13,817 nucleotides of DNA from Fragilaria radians. Its lineage: Eukaryota; Bacillariophyta; Fragilariophyceae; Fragilariales; Fragilariaceae. Positions 1 through 9,146 of the stretch are shown here, one piece after another; positions within the stretch are counted from its first letter, which is position 1; every line of letters starts with the position of its first letter. The notes beneath the pieces were generated by a model, which did not search any database, had not been told where the DNA came from, and saw only the letters and a list, made by a program, of their open reading frames with translations. The stretch lies in assembly GCA_900642245.1 (NCBI GenBank), contig CAAAJI010000161.1, positions 9,847 through 23,663 on the forward strand, written 5' to 3'. The position numbers and the translations under genes were made by a program.

Positions 1-124
1 ACCACCCAATTCTAAAACTCCAGCACCTAATCCTCAAACCCCACCACCCAATTCTAAAACTCCATCACCTACTTCTCAAACCCCACCACCCAATTCTAAA
101 ACTCCATCACCTACTTCGAAAACT
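1..124 (+). repeat. 42-bp tandem repeat coding for a 14-residue proline-rich unit
   Basis: Units run at 41-82 and 83-124, with a partial unit at 1-40. Each starts CCACCACCCAATTCTAAAAC and codes PPPNSKTPSPTSQT. The second and third units differ at only a few bases, near the end (TCTCAAACC against TCGAAAACT), while the first differs more. The period is a multiple of three, so expansion keeps frame. Confidence 0.85.
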
Positions 125-214
125 CCTGAACCTACTTGTAAAGGTAGAGGGAATAGCAATAAAGCAGGAAAGTGCAACAATGGGAATGGAAATGAAGACA
201 ACGACAGTGATTAG
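2..214 (+). CDS. 3' end of a proline-rich protein with a C-terminal CNNGNG module (partial)
   Basis: The frame is open from the left edge to TAG at 212-214 and gives 70 residues; the 5' part lies outside the window. The first ~41 residues are a tandem 14-residue repeat (PPPNSKTPSPTSQT), followed by EPTC, then GKCNNGNGNEDNDSD and the stop. The tail PTCx(n)GKCNNGNG recurs twice at the end of the minus-strand EGF-like gene at 1605-3087, so this is very probably the end of a paralogue whose EGF-like domains are off the edge. The proline-rich part is probably an extended, perhaps glycosylated stalk or linker of a secreted or wall-associated protein (inference). No function can be assigned from the fragment. 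Since only the last exon is visible, whether the gene is intact is unknown. Confidence 0.6.
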   Translation, partial: PPNSKTPAPNPQTPPPNSKTPSPTSQTPPPNSKTPSPTSKTPEPTCKGRGNSNKAGKCNNGNGNEDNDSD

Positions 215-1604
215 CCAATACCTTACCTTACACCTGGTTCTAAATCACTAAACGGGACGTAAAAAATTGGGAGTGGGAAGCCTATTGACATGTGCAATAT
301 TCTTTAAAGATATTTTTCTGACAACTTATTTTGACTTACTTCCGATGAAAAGAATTATTTAATAAAAAAGATAACAACAAGCGAACAGAAAAAGATATAG
401 CAATCGAGGATAGTTGTTAAATTCATATAATACATCAGAACACTAAGATTATCTTCTCTTTCCGTAGATCAATGAATGAGACAAAATGGGGAAACCTTAT
501 GGATTTAGCTTGCATTGAGCGTTTTAAGAAACCTTTTCTCAATCCTAAAGCTTAAAAATTATAGAAGTGCAGGAATGATACTCTCCAGAGGTGTTGAAAT
601 CTTACTTTTTATAGTGACAATATAGCGTACGCTGGCATCTTGCCTCTCATATTTGAAAGTGGTGCTTCTCTCGCTATTGCATATAATTAGGATAGCTTTA
701 TATTGACATAAATACCTTCAATAAGTCAAAGTGATTAAGTGGAATCACAAATGGCTAGAAATTAGAATAATATAGAGACAAAATCTTGTCATGCAATTTT
801 AAGCTCTAATGCCTACTTTATTTGGATACTTGCTTGCTTATTTCTCAATGCCTTTTAAATGCGGTGAAGAATGAGATTCTTATTGGACTGATAATAACGT
901 AATTTCTCTGCCCTGCAACCGTGGCAACTACCTTCCCATTGCCCATGGCTCATCCTTGTAGTCTACCTACATAGATGTGCTAGAAGGCAGAAAAAAGCTT
1001 AATTACACACACTTGTGGAGTTTCATATTTGGCCATTAAATATCCCTCCTGTCCAGAAAGCTGTTCTAACTAAATTACCTTTCTTGTCCAGAAGATTTGC
1101 ATTGACAATACAATGCAGTGTTTGCTTAATTTTATGTACCATTAGTGAGTAAGCTCTGATTACAAGAAGACATAAATCCTTTTTCCCTGGGTGTGTTTAT
1201 TGTAGCCACCTAAAGCTCAATTCAAAAGTGTCACTTGATTAATTGAAAGCCAGGTGCCTTGAAGAACAATTTTATGGACCAACTTTAGATACTTGAAAGG
1301 GTAAATACACCTTTGCTGATCATTGTTCTTGGCCCATCCGGATGCAATGCAGCATCATAAAGGCTTCTGAGGGTGAGAGTAGTATATCAAGAGTATTTAT
1401 CACTGTTTTTAGGTCAAGCATTTTATCTGTAGACTTCATTTTTGATTAAAGGTAGAAAGTAATGAAGTGCAGCAATTTTCTATTTACTAATGACCTGGTG
1501 TACCAGCATATGGTTTAATTAATTATTTCTCAAACTAATCTTTTCCTTTATAAATTTGTAATTTCCTGAAAACACTAAAAGCAATACTGAAATTACACTT
1601 GAAA
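215..1604. other. Gene-free, AT-rich stretch between two convergent related genes
   Basis: I see no gene with coding support here. The longest open minus frame that reads at all like protein runs 1196 to 1023 (57 residues, internal KKGNLVRTAFWTGG), but it has no Met-led context and no recognisable family, and its length is not unusual for AT-rich DNA. The short motif TTGTCCAGAA or CTGTCCAGAA occurs at about 1049 and 1086. The stretch must hold the 3' UTRs and ends of both flanking convergent genes. No transposon termini were recognised. Confidence 0.6.
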
Positions 1605-1794
1605 TTAGTTCCCGTTATTGCAATTTCCGTTTTTGTTGTCATTTCCTTTATTTTTGCAAGTGGGTTGAGGGGTGGTAACAGGAATTGGGCAAGCTGTTTG
1701 TATGACACCACTATTGCTTCCACTCCCATTACCATTGTTACACTTCCCAGAACTATTAAGACTTTCTCCATTTGTGCATGTGGGAGCAGGAGCT

Positions 1795-1962
1795 GGTGGC
1801 ACAGGAGATAGAGTTGGTGGCACAGGAGATAGAGTTGGTGGCACAGGAGATAGAGTTGGTGGCACAGGAGATAGAGTTGGTGACTCAGGAGATAGAGTTG
1901 GTGGTACAGGAGAAAGAGTTGGTGGCACAGGAGATAGAGTTGGTGACTCAGGAGATTTAGTT
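1795..1962 (-). repeat. Eight 21-bp tandem units coding the 7-residue repeat LSPVPPT or LSPESPT
   Basis: On the plus strand the unit is GGTGGCACAGGAGATAGAGTT. There are eight units back to back from 1795; those at 1879 and 1942 carry GACTCA instead of GGCACA (ESP instead of VPP), and the one at 1900 has GGTACA and GAAAGA. Several neighbouring units are identical, which points to recent slippage or conversion. The opposite strand is also open through the repeat, producing spurious plus-strand frames. Confidence 0.9.
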
Positions 1963-2979
1963 GGTGATGGGGTGGTTAAAGCTACGGCTTCCGGGGGAGA
2001 AGTAGTTGTTATCATTGGAGCAGCAGTTTTGGCTGATGACAAACTTGGAACTGAAATATCAGGTGAAGCCTTTGGCCTGCATTCCCACTTCTCAGGAGGA
2101 CGTTTATCAATACAAGTTTGTGTAGTAAGATCACAAGAGTGTAACCCTTTTGTGCATTCATTGATCTGTTTACAATGGCGACCTGAAAGATTTGTAGATG
2201 ATGAATCTTCAAATCCATCCTTACAATTGCACTCGTAGCTGCCTATTGTATCAATTCAATTTGAATTGGCATCGCACGCGTTTGGATATCCTGCACTGCA
2301 TTCATTTACATTGACGCAATCAGATTTTCGTCGTACAAAACCTGTAGGACATTTGCATACACCCTGTGAGCAGTAAGCATATTGGCTCAAGCAATCATCA
2401 TCTTTGAAGCAAGAGGCTTTGACATTGGTGCATGTGTTGGCTTAAAATCGGGCACAACACTTGCTTGACTGTTAACCTCGATACAAACATTGACTCCATC
2501 TCCTTCAAAGCCCTCTTTACATTTGCATGTTATATTTTCTTTCAAAGGAATGCAGTTTGCATCTTCGTGACAGGGGTTTTCAAGGCAACTATCCATTTTT
2601 ACACACGAGATTGGGCAAAATTCCTTTGGAATTCGGCTATCCAAGGCTGATTCATCTCCATATACAGCTTTGAAGCCACGTTTACATCCACATTTGAACT
2701 TTTTTGGGGGGTCATAATCAACGCAGTATGATTCAACATTCTCGATTACTGGGCAAGGATAAGTCTTGACACATTCATCAATGTCATCTAGACATTTTTT
2801 CCCTCTCCAACCTTCTTAACACTTGCATTGAGCAATGTCGGATACAACATCGCAAAGCTGCCTCGATTCCACGCAGAATGCTCTGGATGTTCTACTCGTG
2901 TTCTCACAAGTCAAGAATCCATTCTTAAGGATCCTCTTGTGGTCATCGACAAAGTAAGAGTTATCCTGGTTTGAAATCG

Positions 2980-3041
2980 CTGATTAAAGTTTGTGAATTG
3001 GAAGTTACATCTGTAAAGGATTGAGATTTATTGTCACTTAC
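2980..3041 (-). other. 62-bp intron in the EGF-like gene
   Basis: The donor is GTAAGT right after the signal-peptide codons and the acceptor is TTTAATCAG. An earlier AG (TTTACAG, about 3011) was rejected because it leads to TAA after 18 codons. The later acceptor joins G|CG into Ala, keeps the frame of the EGF domains and completes a V-x-A signal peptidase site. Confidence 0.65.
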
Positions 3042-3087
3042 CAAATACCGAAGGAACGAGGAATAGAATTGACCAAGACAACGCCAT

Positions 3088-4943
3088 TAGAATGATTGAG
3101 GATAACACTTTATGGGCAAGATGTGAAGTATGCTTCTTTAATGTGCGCCACAGTAGTTAACTCTCCGATTACACCACACGTGATTGTATTGATCATACTT
3201 AACGCTTAACCGCCTAATCACACCAAACGTGATTGTTTGAATGATTTATTTATGATATTTATGATTGCCTTCCTAATGAAGTAATTATAATTATCTGGAT
3301 TATCGAATTATAGAGCTAAAATTACTGATTAGTACGAATAGTTTCCGAATCACCGCTGCTAATGATTAACGGCAATTCGTTCATCGCAATTGAAGAAATT
3401 GAGGACGACATATCGAAGACTCAATGAGGAGATGTAGAGGAGATATTGATGAGATTCTGATTAGAAGTAATAAAGATGAGATTTTCCGTATATTAGAGGT
3501 TCTCATCTGCCACGCTGCCAATGTTTAGTTAATAAGAAATTTGGAGTATCTTCCATGTGCTGCGACGACGAAAATGCAGAATAGCATTTATTCCGAGTAT
3601 CTTTTTCATTTTGTCATTGTGCCTAGTCCACTTGGAATACTGTTTTTGACATACAAGTATTGTGCACTGGTCTAGCATTTGAAAAATTCATCATAATGGT
3701 TATATCTCCATCTCAAATTATTCATTTGAACTGTCGTAAACTACATACAATTCAAACAAATTTGCGGTGCAGAGGAAATATTTATTGTTATGTTTAAAGA
3801 AGGGTTCATGGCAGCAATTTTGAGCAAAAATTGTGCTAGAATTGCAATATGCTTTGATCCTAAAGAATAAAATATCAATGTCAGCAATACATTGAGAAAA
3901 GGTCCTGATGGCAAAATCTAGTGTTAAATTATAAATGATTTACACAGAGAATGAATCATTGTATTGCTACACGGATTGCAGTTTAAAACCTTTATATTCT
4001 CAACAATAAGGTAAGTTATCATCCTGTGATCAAAAAGTTCGCGGAATGTAAATCAACGGGACAATGACACAGATTTGCTAATAGCAAAAGGATTGCCTTG
4101 ACATTAACAAGAGCATTGACTCTCCAATAATGGTTTTGTCTTCTACTAGATGCAGCAGTTGTGGTGTGGAGAAAACAGGAAAAGCAGGAACATTACGATT
4201 TCAAGCCATTTCTTGATACCACATAGACAGTTCTTCAGTGAAAAGGTTTTTCATGAAGAGGAAATCCAGACAAGATCTAGGTTGTCAAATTACCAAGTAA
4301 TCTTATTGTGAATATTGAGGTCAACTCTAAGGACAAATGATAAAGCAAATAGTTTCCAGAGTAGGATAGATAAACTATATGATTCAGATCTTCTGAGTTC
4401 ATAACAACATTCTAGCAATATCCAAAGAATAATTTTACCTGAAGATTTGTAACTGGATTTCAAGGGATACATTATTCTCACAACTTTTTCCAAATCTTTG
4501 TTGCAAAGCAAGTGTCAAGTGCTAGTTTTCCTCTCACAAACATTTGAGGATCAGTTTCAGTGGAACGGAGAGACATCTTTAAAATGTATCTGTCTTCAAA
4601 ATATGGAGCACACGTGCTTTTTATGTAGGAAAGATGTTGCAGCAAATGAAAGGCAAGTTTATTGTCAAATCTAGCTTATAGAAATCAAAGGTAGATGCTA
4701 TTCCATTGCAATTATGTGAATGGGGGATAAGTTGAAATGAAAGTGTTCCAAGACTTAATTGCACTAGATCAAAGGAATCTTTGGTTTTGGTAGATAATAT
4801 TTCACTGTCACTGACCTAGAGCTGAAACACGGTAGATAGACTTTCCCAATTGTTAATGAAAGCATTCCTGGTGACTAGCAATTGTAATTGGTTCAGAAGT
4901 TATGAAAAAGCTACTCATGAAAAATGAACGGAAATAAATTTTG
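3088..4943. other. Intergenic stretch, no convincing gene; possible coding relic at about 4060-4675
   Basis: This holds the promoter side of the EGF-like gene and the 3' side of the LRR gene. The minus frame is open from 4675 to a TGA at 4478 (65 residues, with CAPYFEDRYILKMSLRSTET). Further down, about 4276 to 4070, another minus frame reads LDFLFMKNLFTEELSMWYQE and, after a stop, RNVPAFPVFSTPQLLHLVED. Amino acid use looks protein-like, but stops interrupt it and I recognise no family. An ATG-led 73-residue minus frame at 4290-4511 is not convincing. No terminal repeats bound the block. Confidence 0.45.
3171..3236. promoter_or_regulatory. Duplicated palindromic motif ACACCAMACGTGATTGT upstream of the EGF-like gene
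   Basis: Two 17-bp copies, at 3171-3187 and 3220-3236, differ at one base and lie 84 to 149 bp upstream of the minus-strand ATG at 3087. The second copy has an AATCAC...GTGATT inverted repeat; the first contains CACGTG, a bHLH/bZIP-type core. A transcription factor site is plausible, but nothing here proves binding. Confidence 0.35.
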
Positions 4944-7078
4944 TCACAAGCTAATATTGACATGTGATGGAAGATGAATTTCCTTTAGCTGTTTCAGCAA
5001 ACTCCGATCAAAAGTCCCAGATAGACTTGTCATGGATAAATCTAGAACCTCTAACTGTGATAGCTGTTGCAATTCATCGGGGATAGTTCCTATCAATCCT
5101 TGATTATGATTCAGCTTCAAAATGGTTAATTGTTCTAGAGTATGCCATAATGGGGGTAAGGTTCCTGTCAAATGATTGTGATGTGCCTCCCAGGATTCCA
5201 ATCCTGTCAGAGAAATTAGTGAGGGAAGTGTCCCCCTGAATTGGTTGTGATCAACCCGACATTCTTTAAGTTTGACTAGTTTCCGACGAAAGACATCCAA
5301 TGTTCCCTCAATAGAATTCTCACCAACATCCCAAACTTCCAGATTAGACAATTGTCCTATGTGATTTGGTAAGGTACCTTTCAAATGATTTTTCCGTGCA
5401 GTAAAAGCTTTAAGTTTTGGCGGTAGGATAGGGGGAAGAGATCCAGTAAATCGATTGTTATCAAGCAAGACGCTTGTTAGGGAGGGCACTAGGGGTATAC
5501 TTCCGGAACAGAAATTATGGCTTAAATCAAGAACTTGTAGGCCACTGTACAATGGGACTGTACCTCGCAACTCATTCGTACCGAGATGCAATGACTCAAG
5601 ATTCGTTAAATTTAACCAATTTGTCGGTATTGTCTGAGTAAAGCGGTTATTGGAGAATTTCACACTTTGGATGGACTCAGGCAGGATATCTGGTAAGGGT
5701 CCCTCTAACCGATTTCCAGATACGTCTAATTGTTTCAAAGACAGAAGATACCGCAACTCGTTCGGTAATGTTCCAGTCATGTTATGCTTTGACAAAAGAA
5801 TAGACGATACAACCATGAAAGCCTTGGACGACGAAGAAATTTCCATTTTCTTTCCTTTTCTTTGAGAATTTTCACATGTAATACCCTCCCATTCACAAGG
5901 TACCGTCGATGTAATCGTCGCTGCTGTTTCTGTAGAGGATACGACTAACCAATTGGTATGAGATGACCAACTGGGGCCATTGGTTGCGTAATATAAGACG
6001 ATCAAGACATATAATTCAATAAGTACCCGCAACTTTGGTTTTATCGTCCAGTCCTCATGAAACCAAGATGGCGTATGTTGATAATTCATTTTTTCTAACA
6101 AGGATGATTCAATAAGATATTGTATAGCCTTCCATTGTGGAGAGGAACGATTTTCAAAGGTCTCCTTTTCAAGGATATCATAATGTATCAGTAGTGAACT
6201 AATAAATTCATGCGATATTGATGGATGACCATTAGTCGTCTGATAAGGTGTTGTAGGCTTATGAGTCCATTGCTTTGGCGGCGAGATTGTTGGTGAATCG
6301 ATGATTTCATTTGCGTCTGGATGATTGGTAGTAATGGTGGCGACTAAAATAATAACAATCATAATCAAGACGGTGCATAGGATGGCACACAATCGGTAGG
6401 CTCGATTCGATAAGTGAATGTTATCACCCCAGCATAGGAAGCATCGGACGATTCCAGTTCCATGTCGTGGTTGAAGTGTTTCCATTTCCTCAAGAGTTTT
6501 AACATCATGTAAATTCAAATCCTTAAATTTCGGTGAGGATTCATTCCATTGAAAACTGTTGTTGGAAGTATGAAGCTTGTTGAATGAATTCTGTGATATG
6601 TCACAGTCATAATCATCATCATCATCAACATTCAATAACATCCGTCTTATTGATTTCAAAGATGAAGACATTAGAAAACTTGCTTCGTCGCTATCGCTAT
6701 CGTTGGAATTATCGTCATCGTCAAAAGTGGGAAGGTAGCTCCGATCACTTTTATTGATACTTTTCCCATCAGAATTTTCATCATCATCGTGATGATTTCT
6801 AATTCTATGAATACTCTTTTGTCTAAGATGTTGCTGTTTATGTTTACTCTTGCTGTTGATGCTGTGTTGATGCTGTTGTTGATGCTGCTGTTGTGACTGT
6901 TGTCATTTATATGATAATTCTCAACGTCGCTGGAATCCCATGATTTTCCAATCTCCAGAGGATGTAAAGGATCTCGAGACGGAATATTTTGTTCATCTTG
7001 TTCGTGGGATAAAAGTAATGAACTCCGCTCCTTCTGACGTGCAATGTATTGTGAATTCGTTTCAAAGGTACGCAACAT
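4944..7078 (-). CDS. Leucine-rich repeat membrane protein, diatom type; N-terminal extension frameshifted
   Basis: The intact part is 575 residues from ATG at 6671 to the stop at 4944. Residues 1-90 are cytosolic and Asp/Ser/Asn-rich, residues 93-114 form one membrane segment (CAILCTVLIMIVIILVATIT), and residues ~118-210 a juxtamembrane stretch. At ~215-266 is an LRR N-cap (LYYATNGPSW...NWL...CEWEGITC), and at ~285-565 about eleven plant-type repeats (L..L.LS.N...GTLP). No kinase follows, so it is a receptor-like or adhesion protein with extracellular LRRs and an unknown ligand. Upstream, the same frame stays coding-like (poly-Gln/His, then acidic) to TGA at 6903-6905, while the adjacent frame runs coding-like from ATG at 7078 (MLRTFETNSQYIARQKERSS...) into the same region. 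A one-base loss near 6864-6866 joins them. Either Met at 6671 is used or the gene is damaged. A piggyBac element lies just upstream. Confidence 0.85.
6851..6903 (-). repeat. CAA/CAG-rich imperfect triplet tract with a one-base contraction
   Basis: The minus strand reads repeats of CAACAGCAT and CAACAACAGCAT. One unit reads CAACACAGCAT, one base short of its neighbour, at about 6864-6866. That missing base is exactly what is needed to join the two coding-like frames of the LRR protein N-terminus. Confidence 0.7.
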
Positions 7079-7169
7079 TGTATGGCTCCATCCTGGAGGA
7101 AATGTAATGTCTCCTACTTGTACTGGATGAACAAATACTGAGACAGTCACAAAGGTAATGCTACCTTAA

Positions 7170-7177
7170 CCCTTCAG
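7170..7177 (+). repeat. Left terminal inverted repeat of the piggyBac-like element
   Basis: CCCTTCAG immediately follows TTAA; the next bases, GGTCT, only loosely match the other end (ACTCA). Confidence 0.85.
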
Positions 7178-7375
7178 GGTCTGTACAGGAAAATCAGAGA
7201 AATCTATTTTTAATAAATGTCGATGATTGGTTAAAAGTATGTCATACTACATTATGATTGGTGGGAAGAATAGGTTTGACTAAATTCAGATATATCGGTT
7301 TTAAAGATTCTGAGCCAATCATTCTTGTGATATAGTTGGAATAGAAATAGCTCTTTTTGACAAAAAGCAGTGAGA

Positions 7376-8779
7376 ATGAGTGGAGACGGAAATTTGGATC
7401 AGGATGATGCGCAACACGTTGAAATTGAAGATGTATTGGACAACTTACCATGGGAAAATGAGCAGCAAGTTGAAATAGAAGGCATCTTGGACAACTTACC
7501 CTGGAAAAATCAGACTGTTGAAAGTGAAGACAGTGAATATTCCTATGTACGAGGCTTAAGTTCAGACCTCAAAATATTAAAAGTGGATAGAGTCAACCGT
7601 TCTTACGAGCAGAATGGGGCTGCTGGATTGTTTAAAGTTTTTATTAGTAGAAGCTTTTTGGATAAAATGAAGAAAATGGACAAACCAGTGCCTGAAACAA
7701 GATGAATTGGAAGGATACCATGTTTCAGGGTCATACAGATTTCATAAAGGCAATGTCAAGAGATGATCTTATGCAAATTCAAAGTCACTTGAAGCTTAGA
7801 CCGCCAAAAGTTTTGTATGATCCTGCAACAAATGATCCCCTGTGGCATTTTTCATGCAGCCTCATGGAGCATTTCATGAAGCAGATTGCATCTATTGACG
7901 TGCTCATTGGAACAAGTGCTCTAGATGAAAATACCATGCGCACAAAGGCTCGCACTACAGCAAAATCATACATTGCAAACAAACCTCAGCCTTATGGAAT
8001 TCAATTTTATGCAGTGGTTGGGTCTAACCATACGTATCTCCATAGCATTTATGACAATGGATCTGGAAACACAACAGGAATATCCAGAGCTCAATCTTAT
8101 ACACCTGTATTCAGGGATTTGAGAGGACCATATTCAAAGCATTTTGACAAAGTAGGATGTCCTGTAGATCGGGATTCCGCAACTGCTTTGTGGATCTTAC
8201 AGCTTGCGCATTCTGGTAAAAAATGATAATTCTGCAGACAGAAAGCAAGTTATTTTTACGGACAATTTTTTCATGCCATACACAATGGCAAAGCAACTCA
8301 ATTGCATGACAGATGACAATGCATTCATGATTGGAACGGTCAAGTTCATGAACATAGATGCTATGAATCAAATAGATCTAACAATGGCAATTAGAAATCT
8401 GAAGGATGACCCAAGAGGTGCTTGGAATTTGGTTCAAGTGTTTGATAACAATGGAAATTTTGAAGCATTGAGAAAGGAGCACAACATAGAGATGAAGAAG
8501 AAACCAATATCTGAACGAATTCAGTTTGTGCCTCCAGCCGAAATTGTTGCACAATGAGCAGGCTACATTGTGCGGAAAGACAGTAAAGTGGTGATATTTT
8601 ACAGTAATGATCTCAATTTCAAGCCAAGCAGTCTAATACTTGAAGGTAGCCAAATTAGAAGCTGGACTGGCTCAGAGAATCTGCATCGTACAAAAATTGA
8701 TGCTCCAGAAACAATTGTTGCTTACAATATCTTTATGAATTATGTTGATTGCATGGATCAACGTAGGTCATCCAACTAA
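7376..8779 (+). pseudogene. piggyBac-type transposase (DDE_Tnp_1_7), broken into four pieces
   Basis: The first piece starts at ATG 7376 (MSGDGNLDQDD...) and holds an acidic N-terminal region with a duplicated 17-residue unit. It stops at TGA 7703-7705, and reading resumes one frame over at 7702 (MNWKDTMFQGHTDFIKAMSR). That second piece carries the first catalytic Asp in SALDENTMRTKAR (GAT at 7924) and the DNGSGN motif. It shifts again in an A6 run at 8218-8223 (five A would keep frame) into the third piece, with the second Asp in VIFTDNFF (GAC at 8261). An in-frame TGA lies at 8555-8557, and the fourth piece has the third Asp in YNIFMNYVDCMDQ (GAT at 8747). The frame ends at 8779, just after DQRR, so the usual C-terminal part and Cys-rich domain are missing. 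Family members normally have a further segment between the acidic region and YW..., so a deletion near 7700 is likely. All three catalytic Asp codons survive, but the protein cannot be made whole. Confidence 0.9.
7418..7516 (+). repeat. 51-bp direct duplication in the transposase N-terminal region
   Basis: VEIEDVLDNLPWENEQ is followed directly by VEIEGILDNLPWKNQ. The units begin at 7418 and 7469 and share GTTGAAAT, TTGGACAACTTACC and TGG. The duplication is in frame and diverged, so older than the frame breaks. Confidence 0.75.
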
Positions 8780-9146
8780 ATTGCTCTTCATTTATTTTAA
8801 CAACCTCCGGTCCTAATTCTTTCCACTCACAAGGTGATCCACCACAGACTTCACACACTTCCTCACTACACTCATCCGATTTGTATTCATCATCTTCACT
8901 CATTTCAGGGCTTCTTGTTGAATTACTATCCTGAGATACAGATTTCTTGAATCTGACTATATCTTCTATGCTCTAGTATGACCAAGTCAAGGTGTAAATA
9001 GGATTGTATAAAGTGATTGACAAACGAATGCTTCCTAAGATTCTTTTAAAAGTATGAGCTAATCGCGACAAACTCACAATTTGTTCCTTTTCGATCGATT
9101 TCTCCAAGTTCATTTTCTACTTAACACTAACCTTGTAATTTTCCAT
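8736..9146 (-). pseudogene. 5' part of a second, spliced reading frame of the piggyBac-like element
   Basis: Reading inward from the right end, ATG at 9144-9146 gives MENYK, then a GTTAGT donor at 9131 and a CATACTAG acceptor at 8973 (159-bp intron). The joined frame continues KSIEDIVRFKKSVSQD, an acidic stretch MSEDDEYKSDE, then CSEEVCEVCGGSPCEWKELG and PEVVKINEEQFSW. The Cys spacing (C-x4-C-x2-C-x4-C) suggests a small zinc-binding or disulfide module; I do not recognise the family. The frame then runs antisense into the transposase end and stops at 8733-8735, so the protein-like part ends near 8775-8790. That is where the transposase frame also loses its C-terminus. The intron is inferred from phase and splice consensus alone. 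Confidence 0.5.

Larger units (their letters stand above)
1605..3087 (-). pseudogene. Secreted EGF-like multi-domain protein with proline-rich tail, disrupted
   Basis: ATG at 3085-3087 begins a signal peptide, MALSWSILFLVPSVFA. A 62-bp intron (2980-3041, GTAAGT...ATCAG) splits the last Ala codon of the signal, restoring a VFA cleavage site. Then follow a Cys-rich segment ending CKC-stop-EGWRGKKC, a DIDEC calcium-binding EGF, a full six-Cys EGF (DSCLENPC...GDGVNVC), an EB-like six-Cys module (SCFKDDDC...SDC), another calcium-binding EGF (NECSAGYPNAC...GSYECNC), a shortened EGF, a Thr/Pro-rich stalk with 7-residue repeats, and two PTC...CNNGN modules before TAA at 1605-1607. Three lesions break it: TAA at 2816-2818 where CKC-x-EGW expects an ordinary residue, a one-base loss between 2387 and 2444, and TGA at 2256-2258 exactly at a conserved EGF cysteine. 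Domain order survives across all of them, so this is a recent pseudogene or a region with sequence errors. The intact version would be an extracellular adhesion or wall protein (family inference). Confidence 0.75.

Noticed and set aside
1023..1196. 57-residue minus-strand frame (KKDLCLLVIRAYSLM...)
   Set aside because: No family recognised and the length is expected by chance in AT-rich DNA.
1672..2238. 188-residue plus-strand open frame through the GGTGDRV repeat
   Set aside because: It is the antisense of the 21-bp proline-rich repeat and of EGF-like coding; the triplet-periodic repeat keeps both strands open. The minus strand has the matching domain architecture.
2256..2258. Selenocysteine at the UGA in the EGF domain
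   Set aside because: EGF cysteines form structural disulfides, the same gene has a UAA and a frameshift, and no SECIS-like hairpin was recognised. A point mutation is simpler.
4290..4511. 73-residue minus-strand ORF starting MLCNKDLEKVV
   Set aside because: Composition is biased, there is no family match, and it overlaps a different, more protein-like frame.
5455..5865. Plus-strand ORFs inside the LRR gene
   Set aside because: They are antisense shadows of leucine-rich repeats on the minus strand.
8218..8226. Programmed frameshift at A6 in the transposase
   Set aside because: The same gene also has a frame break near 7700 and an in-frame TGA at 8555, so decay or a homopolymer indel explains it better.
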